From Sutcliffiella horikoshii (GTDB lineage Bacteria; Bacillota; Bacilli; Bacillales; Bacillaceae_I), in contig NZ_RXZI01000010.1 in assembly GCF_021991925.1 (NCBI RefSeq), forward strand, positions 31,810-95,809: a stretch of DNA of 64,000 nucleotides, given 5' to 3'. The notes under the pieces were generated by a model. The model had not been told where the DNA came from, did not search any database, and saw nothing but the letters and a program-made list of their open reading frames with translations. Positions 17,354-26,059 of the stretch are shown one piece after another (the first letter of the stretch is position 1; every line of letters begins with the position of its first letter). The position numbers and the translations under genes are program-made.

Positions 17354-18520
17354 CTATTCAAACAAATACTTCCTCGTCCTCAACTGCACATTCAACACAA
17401 TTCCGATCGCGATCATATATGTCAAAAGCGAACTACCCCCATAGCTGAAAAACGGCAGTGGAATCCCTGTTATCGGGAGTAATCCTATCGTCATCCCGAC
17501 ATTTTGAAAAACTTGGAAGGTCAGCATTCCAATTACTCCCGCGCAAAGATAGGTGCCGAAGGGGTCATGGCACTCCATGGCGATGAAGGTAATTTTATAG
17601 ATCAGGAAAAAGAACAGGGAGATGACAACGGTCGCGCCCATAAAGCCGAACTGGCTGGCGATCGCCGCAAAGATGAAGTCCGTATGTGCTTCTGGTAAAT
17701 AGACATTCATCTCTCCGTAGCCAGAACCGGTGTATTCACCTGAGCCGATGGCTAGCAAAGACCTTACCAATTGAAATCCTTGTACATCTTGATATTCATA
17801 TGGATTCAACCAGCCGTAGAAACGGTCCAGCTGATATTCAGGAATCAGGTACGTATGGAAAAAGGTCGGATGTGCGATGAAAATATATAAGAATAATGCA
17901 ATGAATCCCAAGGCCGCGCCAGCAATAGAAAGTATGATACTCCATTTGATTCCTGACACCAGGATCATGGCAGCGATGATGGCGCAATAGACAAGGGTTG
18001 TCCCCATATCGGGCTGTTTTGCAACAAGGAACAAAGGAAGGCTGGATGCGGCAATGATTTTCCCAAGCAGCAGGTAGCTATCCTGTAAGGTTGCTTCTTC
18101 AAACTTTGCCCGGTGGTCGGCGATTACCTTACTTAATACTAAAATCAGTGAGATTTTCATGAGTTCGGAGGGTTGGATGTTTCCAAGTCCCGGCAAGGTG
18201 TACCAGCTTGTTGCCCCTTTTATTTCACTGACAAGGGCGGAGGGAAAATTAAACTCAAGGCCAAGTAACAGGATCACCCCCATGCCAAACGTAATCCAGG
18301 CAAGGTTCCGCAAATAATCAAAGTGAATCAGCATGGACAACCCGATGCCAATGGCTCCTACGACAAACCACATCAATTGCTTTTCCATGAAATTGATGTT
18401 TTGCAGAACAGGAGGCAAAGTGGGCTCTACGCTCTTTAATGCAAACAAACTTGATACTACCATAATCCCCATAAGAAAAATCAACGTGGTATCCAACTGA
18501 GGTTTATAGTCTTTTTCCAC
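17354..18520 (-). CDS. rodA: RodA/FtsW/SpoVE family SEDS peptidoglycan glycosyltransferase
   Basis: A 388-residue polytopic protein with about ten membrane spans. Family motifs are visible: GATSWYTLPGLGNIQPSELMK (about residues 103-123), the large extracellular loop with YQDVQGFQLVRSLLAIGSG, and the C-terminal PITGIPLPFFSYGGSSLL. SEDS proteins polymerise lipid II with a partner PBP. The STY of the loop and lack of a division-cluster context fit the elongasome member RodA better than FtsW, but a further paralogue is possible. The start is GTG at 18520 with GGAGAG upstream; the gene is monocistronic. Confidence 0.87.
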   Translation of the reverse strand: MEKDYKPQLDTTLIFLMGIMVVSSLFALKSVEPTLPPVLQNINFMEKQLMWFVVGAIGIGLSMLIHFDYLRNLAWITFGMGVILLLGLEFNFPSALVSEIKGATSWYTLPGLGNIQPSELMKISLILVLSKVIADHRAKFEEATLQDSYLLLGKIIAASSLPLFLVAKQPDMGTTLVYCAIIAAMILVSGIKWSIILSIAGAALGFIALFLYIFIAHPTFFHTYLIPEYQLDRFYGWLNPYEYQDVQGFQLVRSLLAIGSGEYTGSGYGEMNVYLPEAHTDFIFAAIASQFGFMGATVVISLFFFLIYKITFIAMECHDPFGTYLCAGVIGMLTFQVFQNVGMTIGLLPITGIPLPFFSYGGSSLLTYMIAIGIVLNVQLRTRKYLFE

Positions 18521-18725
18521 TGGTTTCTCTCCATTCTCTACTTTTACTTTTTCTTTTATGTTTGTTTATATTATTATTAAGATTATTAATATGTTTATTA
18601 TTAGAATAACCTATAAATCATATTAGAGAAAAACATAAAGGTCAATCCATAAATTTTTGGATAATGTATGTGAAATATTAATAAGGGGAAGTTAGGACTA
18701 ACTAATTTTAGGAGGAATACATACT

Positions 18726-19955
18726 TTGTTTATTGCGTTAGCTTTTTTCTTATTTATGTCATTTTTCTTGTCGGGAAGTGAAACAGCACTGACAGCTGTC
18801 AATCGGATGAAAATCCAGATTAGAGCGGAGAACGGGGATGTGGCTGCCCAGAAGCTGTTAAAGCTTATTGAGCGGCCCGACCAATTTATTACAGCTATTC
18901 TAATAGGTAATAACATAGCCAATATTATGTTACCAACACTTGTTACACTTGTTGCAATTGATTATGGATGGAATATCGGTATTGCTACAGCTGTATTGAC
19001 CGTTGTTTTGATTATATGTGCTGAGGTGGTTCCAAAGTCCATCGCCGCAACCTTTGCCAATAAGGTGGCATTCATTGTTGCACCTGTCATTTCCATCCTT
19101 CTTCTAGTTCTGAAGCCTCTCATCTTTTTGCTGTCCATTTTGACTAACTTTATTATCCGTCTACTTTCAAGGGGAATGGTGAAAGAGGCAACCCTTTCTA
19201 AAGAAGAGTTGAAAACGATGGTAGATATCGGCCGTACGGAAGGTACATTTTTCGAGGAAGAATCCCAACATATTATCGGAGCCATCGACTTTTATACGAA
19301 GGATGTCCGAGATGCATTGAAGACACCGCGGATAGAAATACATGGGTTACCGTGTGATGTTTCTTTTGAAGACGCAAGGAATTTTGTCATGGATAGCAGT
19401 TATACCCGCTACCCTGTTTATAAGGATAATATGGATAACATCATTGGAGTGTTCCATGCCAAATTTCTGTTGAACTGGTCACTGAAACCTGAATTAGAGA
19501 TCAAGGACTTCATGGACACAAGTCCACTGTTTGTAGCTGAGTCCACTTCCATAGAAAAAGTGTTTAAAATGATGTTAAAAGAGAAGAAGCATATGGCGAT
19601 AGTCATTGACGAATATGGTGGAACAACAGGGATCATCAGCCATGAGGATATCATCGAAGCGATGATTGGACAAGAGATAGAGGATGAAACAGATGAATCA
19701 GGGGAAATTCTTATTGAAGAATTAACCAACACTCAAATCATTTGCCATGGAAAGATTGCCATTAGACGTTTTAATGAAGTATTTAAAACAAAAGTTCCGG
19801 AAGAAGAAGATACCATCGCAGGATTTCTTTTTAAAGAACTTGGGCATATCCCGTCAGAAGGTGAATCTCTCGAGTATCACCACCTTCACTTTGATATTTT
19901 GAAGATGGAGGACAATATCATTAAGCAAGTTAAGGTAAAGAAAAAAGCGAAATAA
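18726..19955 (+). CDS. CNNM/CorC (HlyC) family divalent-metal transporter
   Basis: A 409-residue protein with an N-terminal DUF21 membrane domain of four spans (about 1-20, 58-80, 90-110, 125-150), two CBS domains (about 195-320, with IVIDEYGGTTGIISHEDIIEAMIG) and a C-terminal CorC_HlyC domain. The family exports or transports Mg2+/Mn2+/Co2+. The start is TTG at 18726 with AGGAGG ten bases upstream. It is convergent with a paralogue at 20011 and shares its terminator. No riboswitch is seen in its own 200-bp A+T-rich leader. Confidence 0.92.
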   Translation: MFIALAFFLFMSFFLSGSETALTAVNRMKIQIRAENGDVAAQKLLKLIERPDQFITAILIGNNIANIMLPTLVTLVAIDYGWNIGIATAVLTVVLIICAEVVPKSIAATFANKVAFIVAPVISILLLVLKPLIFLLSILTNFIIRLLSRGMVKEATLSKEELKTMVDIGRTEGTFFEEESQHIIGAIDFYTKDVRDALKTPRIEIHGLPCDVSFEDARNFVMDSSYTRYPVYKDNMDNIIGVFHAKFLLNWSLKPELEIKDFMDTSPLFVAESTSIEKVFKMMLKEKKHMAIVIDEYGGTTGIISHEDIIEAMIGQEIEDETDESGEILIEELTNTQIICHGKIAIRRFNEVFKTKVPEEEDTIAGFLFKELGHIPSEGESLEYHHLHFDILKMEDNIIKQVKVKKKAK

Positions 19956-19962
19956 ACTAGGA

Positions 19963-20004
19963 AAGGGTGCCGCTCTCCAATACAGAAGAGCGGCACCCTT
20001 TTTG
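19963..20004. terminator. Bidirectional terminator between the two CNNM genes
   Basis: A strong 14-bp stem (AAGGGTGCCGCTCT / AGAGCGGCACCCTT) is flanked by T/A runs on both strands and serves both convergent genes. Confidence 0.9.
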
Positions 20005-20010
20005 TATATT

Positions 20011-21342
20011 TTACGATTGATGCTGGTTGGATAATGCATTTAACTGAAGACCAACCTGCTTGACTTGGTGATTATCCATTTCTAGTACTGTCCAAATGTT
20101 CTCACGGTGTTCGATATGTTGCTCTTCATCATCTTCAAGATCTTGTAACATTACCTGCATCCAGCCACCTATTGTGTCTATATCATCCTTCTCATCAAAT
20201 GTTACCCCGAATCGGTGCTCAATATCTGTCAATAGGACAAGGCCATTTATATGATAAAGATCTGTTTCAATTTCTTGAATATCCGGCACTTCATCTGCAT
20301 CAAACTCATCACGGATTTCCCCTACGATTTCTTCCAGGATATCCTCCATTGTGATGATTCCTGCAGTGCCACCATATTCATCGATTACTAATGCTATATG
20401 AACCTGTTCTTCCTGCATTTTCAGTAATGCATCCTGTAGGGAGGTTACTTCATGAATCAGTGGTAGCTCGTGAAGGAAGTCTTTCATCTCCCCTGCTCTA
20501 CCGGCAGCGAAATTTGTAAGCATTTCCTTTACGTTTACAAATCCTAGAATATTATCCTTATCCCCGTCCTCTGTGACAGGATAACGGGTGTATTGATGCT
20601 CATCCAATACGCTGATAATTTCTTCTCTGGACATACTATTAGATAAAGTGACGATTTGCACACGCGGGATCATGATATCCCTTGCGATTCTTTCGTCAAA
20701 AGTGAATATATTTTCCATATAGGATAGTTCTGTTTGATTAATTTCTCCACTTTCAAAGCTTTGTGTCATGATGATTTTAAGCTCTTCTTCAGAATGGGCT
20801 TGTTCATGACCTGCTGGTTGTACTCCAAAGGCGCGAAGTAAGATACGCGCTGAACCGTTTAATGTCCAAATCAAAGGATACATTAACTTACCAAACCAAT
20901 ATAGTGGTCTGGCAATAAGCAATGTCATCTTTTCCGCAAACTGAATCGCCAATGTTTTCGGTGCAAGCTCCCCTACTACCACATGCAGGAACGTTACAAT
21001 GGAGAATGCCACTGCAAACGAAACGATGGTAGAAACGGACGTAGGTACACCGAAGTTTTCAAATAAAGGATATAAAAGTCTTTCAACAGTCGGTTTACCC
21101 AACCACCCAAGACCCAATGCCGTTACCGTAATACCAAGTTGACATGCGGATAAGTAGTAATCCAGGTCTGCAATAAGTTTCTTTGCAACGACCGCCGTCT
21201 TATTACCTTCTACTATCAATTGATCTACACGGGACATACGCACCTTTACTACCGCAAATTCAGACCCAACGAAAAATGCTGTCAAACCGATTAACAAAGC
21301 CACTAAAAGTAAGTTCATGATTAATATACTGTCAATATCCAA
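20011..21342 (-). CDS. CNNM/CorC family transporter under a manganese riboswitch
   Basis: A 443-residue paralogue of the protein at 18726: DUF21 domain with four spans (about 6-25, 58-80, 95-120, 130-150), two CBS domains (about 215-345, with IALVIDEYGGTAGIITMEDILEEIVG) and a CorC_HlyC domain. The yybP-ykoY riboswitch and its terminator lie directly upstream on the same strand, which points to Mn2+ rather than Mg2+ as the physiological cargo and to an export role. This assignment of metal is an inference from the riboswitch. Confidence 0.92.
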   Translation of the reverse strand: MDIDSILIMNLLLVALLIGLTAFFVGSEFAVVKVRMSRVDQLIVEGNKTAVVAKKLIADLDYYLSACQLGITVTALGLGWLGKPTVERLLYPLFENFGVPTSVSTIVSFAVAFSIVTFLHVVVGELAPKTLAIQFAEKMTLLIARPLYWFGKLMYPLIWTLNGSARILLRAFGVQPAGHEQAHSEEELKIIMTQSFESGEINQTELSYMENIFTFDERIARDIMIPRVQIVTLSNSMSREEIISVLDEHQYTRYPVTEDGDKDNILGFVNVKEMLTNFAAGRAGEMKDFLHELPLIHEVTSLQDALLKMQEEQVHIALVIDEYGGTAGIITMEDILEEIVGEIRDEFDADEVPDIQEIETDLYHINGLVLLTDIEHRFGVTFDEKDDIDTIGGWMQVMLQDLEDDEEQHIEHRENIWTVLEMDNHQVKQVGLQLNALSNQHQS

Positions 21343-21454
21343 TTGGTTCCCTCAAATGAGGGATTCACCTCCGAAAATTTCACTTTTATTGTTTCTACCT
21401 TTACCTTTAACTATTCCACCTGATTTTAGATTAGAACTCTCCCCCTATCTGAAT

Positions 21455-21492
21455 ATAAAAAAGCCTCCACCAAAAAACTGGTAGAGGTTTTA
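21455..21492 (-). terminator. Riboswitch-controlled terminator upstream of the CNNM gene
   Basis: On the minus strand CCTCTACCA / TGGTGGAGG form a stem followed by TTTTTT. It lies about 25 bp after the yybP-ykoY aptamer and before the gene start, so it is the expression platform. Confidence 0.8.
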
Positions 21493-21516
21493 TCTGTAAA
21501 ATTAAATTTAACCTAT

Positions 21517-21633
21517 ACCAAAATGGCAAAGGTCTCGCAAACAACATCTGAAATGTTGCCAGTTAAGCCGGTGACTTTAGCTGCCACGGATTGACGACAT
21601 AACTGTAAGCTACTCCCCTTTGGAGTATTATAA
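21517..21633 (-). ncRNA. yybP-ykoY manganese riboswitch aptamer
   Basis: The minus strand shows the family's conserved blocks in order: CCAAAGGGGAGTAGC, GTCGTCAATCCGTG, TCACCGGCTTAACTG, a variable hairpin (CAACATTTCAGATGTTG) and GCGAGACCTTTGCC. The closing helix pairs the first and last blocks. The known ligand of this class is Mn2+, which normally prevents termination. It precedes a CNNM/CorC gene. Confidence 0.9.
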
Positions 21634-21679
21634 GCCCTGTTAGAGAGCGATAGCTTAAACTCATAAACTATCAATAAAA

Positions 21680-21708
21680 ATTTTATTATAGTTTGGTTGG
21701 AATGTCAA
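21680..21708 (-). promoter_or_regulatory. Sigma-A promoter of the Mn riboswitch/CNNM transcript
   Basis: TTGACA (21703-21708), 17 bp, TAAAAT (21680-21685) on the minus strand, about 45 bp before the aptamer. Confidence 0.75.
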
Positions 21709-21767
21709 TATTAGTAGATTGCAAGAAGATTTCCAACTCCTTTGAATGGAGCTGGGACTGGTGCTAA

Positions 21768-22535
21768 TTACTGATTCTTCATTCCTGTATAGATGTAAAT
21801 CGCATCTCTCAAGAACTCAGCCGTCCCTGGTTGTTTTTTATCATAAAAAGCCGTGAACCGCTCGTCATCCACATACATCTGGGCAAGACCGGCATGTGCT
21901 TCTTTTGAATAAGAATCCCAGTATAAGCCTAGCCACTGACGATGCAGATCCGCTGCTTTTTGCGCAAGGTCACCAGCAGGGTCCCCTGTTTGGAACGCTT
22001 CGTTTAAAACAACGAGCACTTCTTCCCCAAGCTTTTCCCCTTGTTCGTACTGGTTCTTACTCATGCCCTTCAGCTTGGCATTGGACTTATCCATTGTGTC
22101 ATGGCCGTACTTCGCTCTTACTTCCTCGCCGTATTCGTTTTCATTTTCATCTATCATGTTCTGCTTGAATGCTTCAAACTTTTCTTTGTCGCTCATGGTA
22201 ATGCTCCCTTCTTTCGCAGCCAGAGTCCGGTCTACACTTTCAATGAGGCCCTCCAGCCGCTTTTGCTTTGTCAGAAGCTTGTCACGGTGTTCTTTAAGTG
22301 CTTCTACTTCATCAAAGGTTGGAGCGCTGATGATTTTTTGGATGCTTTCGAGGTCTATCTCGAGCTCCCGGTAAAAGAGGATTTGCTGTAGCTTATCCAC
22401 TTCCGCCTGCCCGTAGATGCGATACCCAGAAGCACTGATTCTCGCCGGCTTGAGAATCCCGATTTCATCATAATACCGCAGCGTCCTGCCAGTCACCCCA
22501 GCCAGTTTTGCTAATTTCTGTACGGTGTATTCCAC
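21768..22535 (-). CDS. MerR-family regulator with TipAS antibiotic-recognition domain
   Basis: A 255-residue protein: MerR winged helix at 1-70 (KLAKLAGVTGRTLRYYDEIGILKPAR), long coiled coil (about 75-110) and a TipAS-type C-terminal domain (about 125-250) with the LAQMYVDDERFTAFYD and FLRDAIYIY blocks. It closely resembles Mta of B. subtilis (257 residues), an activator of multidrug transporters. No transporter lies next to it, so it may act on distant genes and on itself through the MerR-type promoter at 22560-22590. Confidence 0.9.
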   Translation of the reverse strand: MEYTVQKLAKLAGVTGRTLRYYDEIGILKPARISASGYRIYGQAEVDKLQQILFYRELEIDLESIQKIISAPTFDEVEALKEHRDKLLTKQKRLEGLIESVDRTLAAKEGSITMSDKEKFEAFKQNMIDENENEYGEEVRAKYGHDTMDKSNAKLKGMSKNQYEQGEKLGEEVLVVLNEAFQTGDPAGDLAQKAADLHRQWLGLYWDSYSKEAHAGLAQMYVDDERFTAFYDKKQPGTAEFLRDAIYIYTGMKNQ

Positions 22536-22559
22536 CTCTGATCACCTCCTGACAAATTC

Positions 22560-22590
22560 AGTGTACACCTTGACGTAGCGTGAAGGTAAA
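22560..22590 (-). promoter_or_regulatory. MerR-type autoregulated promoter, 19-bp spacer
   Basis: TTTACC (22585-22590) and TACACT (22560-22565) are 19 bp apart. The spacer contains the near-perfect dyad ACCTTGACG-tag-CGTGAAGGT (with its flanks), as expected for a TipA/Mta target. Confidence 0.75.
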
Positions 22591-22635
22591 GGGGTTTTTC
22601 GAGTTTTTTTAAAACTGAATTTCACTTTATTGGGG

Positions 22636-22666
22636 AAATAGAAAAGAACCTTGTCCCCAAGGTTCC
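22636..22666 (-). terminator. Terminator of the YbjQ operon
   Basis: GAACCTTG / CAAGGTTC stem followed by TTTTCTATTT on the minus strand, after the stop at 22700. Confidence 0.75.
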
Positions 22667-22699
22667 CCGATCCTTTTACGTCCTATTCAGCCCATGCCC

Positions 22700-23014
22700 T
22701 TATTCGACGGTTACCGCTGTCCCATACGCAATAATTTCCGACGCATTCGCCATCACACTAGAGGTTTCCAAGCGCACACAAATAATGGCATTCGCCCCTT
22801 TGCTCTTCGCATCCTCCACCATGCGCCCGATCGCCTTTTGCCTTGCTTCCTGCATCATCTCGGAGTATTCCTTAATCTCGCCACCGACAATCGTCTTCAG
22901 TCCTGCCAACAGATCCTTCCCGATATGTTTGGACTGGACCGTGCTCCCTTTTACAAAGCCCTTCAACTCCACTACCTTCTTCCCTGGTACCGACTCAGTA
23001 GTCACTATAATCAT
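22700..23014 (-). CDS. YbjQ/UPF0145 family protein
   Basis: A 104-residue protein from the ATG at 23014, chosen because AGAGGAGG is nine bases upstream; the ATG three codons earlier directly touches that site. It shows the family pattern: V-x-G-x-V-V-x-K-G at the start (VVELKGFVKGSTVQSK), LKTIVGGEIKEYSEMMQEAR in the centre and KGANAIICVRLETS at the end. The fold is a pentameric putative metal-binding domain; function unknown. It overlaps the upstream membrane gene by 20 bp. Confidence 0.85.
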   Translation of the reverse strand: MIIVTTESVPGKKVVELKGFVKGSTVQSKHIGKDLLAGLKTIVGGEIKEYSEMMQEARQKAIGRMVEDAKSKGANAIICVRLETSSVMANASEIIAYGTAVTVE

Positions 23015-23201
23015 TTTTGTCATCCTCCTCTTTTTCCTTAGCCCGCTCTACTATCAGCACGATGAAAAGCGCAATGATGGCAAGCCCGTAAAGTATGTAA
23101 AATAATATGCCCAACCAAATGCTCACGACAAGCAGTGCAATCCCGACCACTTGTCCCAACACTGCCACGAGCAATAACACTTTCTTCAGAGTTTCTATCA
23201 T
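22995..23201 (-). CDS. Small membrane protein cotranscribed with YbjQ-family gene
   Basis: A 68-residue protein with two hydrophobic helices (about 5-24 and 27-48) and a charged tail (ERAKEKEEDDKND). The ATG at 23201 is preceded by a G-rich stretch (GGTGGGGGGAT). Overlap with the YbjQ gene implies coupling. No family is recognised. Confidence 0.65.
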   Translation of the reverse strand: MIETLKKVLLLVAVLGQVVGIALLVVSIWLGILFYILYGLAIIALFIVLIVERAKEKEEDDKNDYSDY

Positions 23202-23350
23202 TCCGATCCCCCCACCACTACTATTCACCACCCAAGATGAATTTCCTGTCCATCATAGAAAGTATATTTTGCCACCACTTTTCTCATACATGAATGCGGC
23301 AATTTAGTCCATCATATAAGGGAATGTCATTAAAAGGAGAGATGCAAACG

Positions 23351-24010
23351 ATGCAAAATCAACCTACACCACAAGGTCAAAATATGAATCCAAATCAGAT
23401 GCCACCAACGATGAACATGAACACACCGGGCACTCAAGCTCCAAATAAAAACCATGGTGGACATGAAATGTTTGATGCCCATGAAATCATTGCCGGCATC
23501 ATCAGTATGCTTGACCAATATCAAATGTACGAGCAGCATATCCAGGATCCGGCATTAAAAGATATTCTGAATCGCCAGACAACCTTTGTTACCCAAATGT
23601 ACAACACCATCGTGGAGAGCTTTCAAACAGGCCAAAAACCATCTGTCTCCACTCAGGTTTATAATATGACGCAAACACATGACGTAGTGTACGGCATCAC
23701 ACCGTCCCAACCGAAAAAACCGAATCAATCCGTAAGTGAGCTTGCTGACAAAGGGCTTTCCGCCTATATGCTTGGTCAAACAAAGGGCCTTGCGACGCTG
23801 CTTGCCATGACGGCGCTTGAAATGACCAATCCCGTCCTTCGCCGCGTTGTTGCCGACAGTGTTCCAAACTTCATTGAAATGAGTTATGAGATTTTCCTAT
23901 ATCAAAATAAACATGGTTATTATCAAGTTCCACAGCTTGCGATGCAAGATATGAATGCCATGCTGCAAAGCTATACAACCGTACCAACTCAAGGGAATAT
24001 GTCTCATTAG
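23351..24010 (+). CDS. Spore coat protein, CotF-like
   Basis: A 219-residue protein from the ATG at 23351, which is 11 bases after AAAGGAG. The N-terminal 40 residues are Q/N/P/M-rich and disordered; the rest is a helical ferritin-like CotF domain (FDAHEIIAGIISMLDQYQMYE ... LADKGLSAYMLGQTKGLATLLAMTALEMTNPVLRRVVADSVPN). Such proteins are deposited in the coat or made in the forespore. It is monocistronic. Confidence 0.87.
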   Translation: MQNQPTPQGQNMNPNQMPPTMNMNTPGTQAPNKNHGGHEMFDAHEIIAGIISMLDQYQMYEQHIQDPALKDILNRQTTFVTQMYNTIVESFQTGQKPSVSTQVYNMTQTHDVVYGITPSQPKKPNQSVSELADKGLSAYMLGQTKGLATLLAMTALEMTNPVLRRVVADSVPNFIEMSYEIFLYQNKHGYYQVPQLAMQDMNAMLQSYTTVPTQGNMSH

Positions 24011-24016
24011 AGCCCA

Positions 24017-24052
24017 AAGAAGCCATGGAGAGCAACTCCTCCACGGCTTCTT
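24017..24052. terminator. Terminator between coat gene and ctaG-like gene
   Basis: Stem AAGAAGCC / GGCTTCTT with an inner TGGAG / CTCCA extension; short T-rich tail on the plus strand. Confidence 0.6.
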
Positions 24053-24065
24053 GTTAAATTTTCTC

Positions 24066-24869
24066 CTATCCTTCTAACGCCACCTCGCCAAGTGCTTTAG
24101 GTCTTGTAGCTTTATACCATTGATAGCACAGAATGACTAAGATGATAGCGTCGACCACATCCCCACCATAGTACATAACCATCCCGCCTCTTTCCGCTTG
24201 TTCTACCGGCACCCCCAGTGGAGGACGGGAATAGATGAATTTCGATAGAATCCCATGTCCGGCAAGGGCGAGAACGAAAATGATGGCACGGTAAAGATAG
24301 CTTCTTCTATGCGTGGTGAGGTCAACATAAATCATGGATATCGTAAATAAGTACCCTGCCAGGAACACATGAAGATGCACGAAAAGATATAGCCCTATAT
24401 GCTGATGCATGGATTCATACAATGGGGTTGTATATAGAAGCCACAATCCTCCGATATTTAAAACAGTGGCAACAATCGGATCTGTTACTACCGAGATAGG
24501 TTTACTTTTTAACAATCTTGTTAGCTTCCTGGAAGTGTTAACGTGCAGCGTCCTCATTAAAAGGGTCATAGGTGCCGCCAAGGCGAGCAATAGCGGCGCC
24601 AACATCCCTAATAAAAGGTGAGCATACATATGATAGGAGAAATCCACATGTGCCCTTTCTGCAATCGGACCTGCCAAAGCACTCACAGCCAAGATAATCC
24701 CACCAGTAAACAGCAAAGTCCGCTTGAGCGGCCATTTGGTATATGCTCGATTGGAACGTTTCACCGCCACTACATATAAAAGAAAGGCCAATAAAAAAGG
24801 AAACACCAGAAGCTGACTGGTCCAACCACCGAGCTCTGCTTGATGATGGATATGAGTGAGTACATTCAT
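24066..24869 (-). CDS. Cytochrome c oxidase assembly factor, CtaG (Caa3-type) family
   Basis: A 267-residue protein with seven predicted membrane spans and the family's conserved histidines (FSYHMYAHLLLGMLAPLLLALAAP near 77-100 and LYLFVHLHVFLAGYLF near 160-175). CtaG proteins assist copper insertion or assembly of the caa3-type oxidase. It overlaps the DUF2243 gene by 4 bp. A ba3-type oxidase operon lies 8 kb away, but this copy need not serve it. Confidence 0.9.
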   Translation of the reverse strand: MNVLTHIHHQAELGGWTSQLLVFPFLLAFLLYVVAVKRSNRAYTKWPLKRTLLFTGGIILAVSALAGPIAERAHVDFSYHMYAHLLLGMLAPLLLALAAPMTLLMRTLHVNTSRKLTRLLKSKPISVVTDPIVATVLNIGGLWLLYTTPLYESMHQHIGLYLFVHLHVFLAGYLFTISMIYVDLTTHRRSYLYRAIIFVLALAGHGILSKFIYSRPPLGVPVEQAERGGMVMYYGGDVVDAIILVILCYQWYKATRPKALGEVALEG

Positions 24870-25348
24870 GAAGAAACCCCTTGGGGCCGTTTGTTATTAT
24901 TCGTTTTAATCGTTAAAATCACACCTACCACGATCATGCCGGCAGCGATCACATTCCAAATCACGTCATAGACTATCACGTTATCCACATACCGGATCTG
25001 ATGAATCCGCATGATTTTGTGTTGAATGATCCCATCATATAATTGAAAAACTCCTGCCCCCAAATAAATCCCGCCTATCCACCTTTTCCATACAAGCGAC
25101 TTCCTTCTACGTAAATCTGCAAATAAAAATAAGCCACCGATCGTAGCAAACCAGCTGAAGGCATGAAATAACCCATCAGATACTAACCCAACATTTGTTG
25201 TCGACTTGTCATAAAAATGATGCCAGTGTAGTAATTGATGAAAAATGGTTTCGTCTATAAAAGCGACCATACCTAATCCAAAGAGAATCCCCGACCACAA
25301 ATTCCGCCTGCTATAGTTGGATGTAGCATTATTCACGTCATTGCTCAA
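24866..25348 (-). CDS. DUF2243 membrane protein
   Basis: A 160-residue protein with four spans and the family pattern GILFGLGMVAFIDETIFHQLLHWHHFYD (quoted from about residues 19-38), SDGLFHAFSW and GAGVFQLYDGIIQHKIMRIHQIR. The repeated conserved histidines suggest metal or haem handling. DUF2243 genes are regularly found beside ctaG, as here. The start is uncertain: TTG at 25348 has only GGGAG directly before it. Confidence 0.85.
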   Translation of the reverse strand: MSNDVNNATSNYSRRNLWSGILFGLGMVAFIDETIFHQLLHWHHFYDKSTTNVGLVSDGLFHAFSWFATIGGLFLFADLRRRKSLVWKRWIGGIYLGAGVFQLYDGIIQHKIMRIHQIRYVDNVIVYDVIWNVIAAGMIVVGVILTIKTNNNKRPQGVSS

Positions 25349-25464
25349 CTCCCATTCTTTGAAGATTGGCTTTCCTTCATAATTTCCCTAATTAGAGTCT
25401 TGTAATCAATTTTCATTTATCTATTTACTTATTAGGAATAAGATGGTATTTTTATATCATAAAG

Positions 25465-25487
25465 ATATATATCAAAAAGATATATAT
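25465..25487. promoter_or_regulatory. Candidate PadR operator
   Basis: Perfect inverted repeat ATATATATC-AAAAA-GATATATAT, 19 bp upstream of the PadR start codon at 25506. A further GATAT half-site flanks it. Confidence 0.5.
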
Positions 25488-25505
25488 AAAAAGGAGCACT
25501 TCACC

Positions 25506-26057
25506 ATGTCAAAGGAAAATACTCAATTTGCGATTCTTGGATTACTAACTATAGGCTGTCAAACCGGCTACTCCATCAAACAGACGATGGACGGCAGCTT
25601 GAATCATTTCTGGAAAATCAGCTATGGCCAGATTTACCCGACCTTAAAGAAACTGGTGGACAACGGCTATGCATCCGTGCAGGATACATCCCAGGAAGGA
25701 AAACCAGACAAAAAAGAGTATCACATCACTGAAAAAGGAAAGATTGCTCTGAAAGAATGGCTTCAAGACCCCATCCTAGACCTTTCCATCGATAAGAATG
25801 AATTGCTTCTTAAACTTTTTTTCTCCAGACATCAAGACCCATCACGAACAATGGACTTGTTGGATTCCTACAAAGAAAAACTGACCATCCGGCATGACAC
25901 TTTTCAAGCAATCAGCAAAAGAATCAATGAAAATCATATCCAAGACACCGATGCCCCATATTGGCTCATGACCTTGGACTATGGTTTATGTACCACCAAA
26001 GCCGCCATCGATTGGTGCGAACAAACGAAAATAAAATTACTTTCAAAGGAGAGATAA
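25506..26057 (+). CDS. PadR-family regulator with C-terminal Vir_act_alpha_C-like domain
   Basis: A 183-residue regulator from the ATG at 25506 (AAGGAGC nine bases upstream). Winged helix at about 8-80 (FAILGLLTIGCQTGYSIKQTM, YGQIYPTLKKLVDNGYA), then an all-helical dimerisation domain (about 95-180), so it is the longer PadR-s1 type that responds to phenolic or other small molecules. It is followed after 2 bp by a DUF4188 gene it probably controls. Confidence 0.92.
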   Translation: MSKENTQFAILGLLTIGCQTGYSIKQTMDGSLNHFWKISYGQIYPTLKKLVDNGYASVQDTSQEGKPDKKEYHITEKGKIALKEWLQDPILDLSIDKNELLLKLFFSRHQDPSRTMDLLDSYKEKLTIRHDTFQAISKRINENHIQDTDAPYWLMTLDYGLCTTKAAIDWCEQTKIKLLSKER

Positions 26058-26059
26058 GG

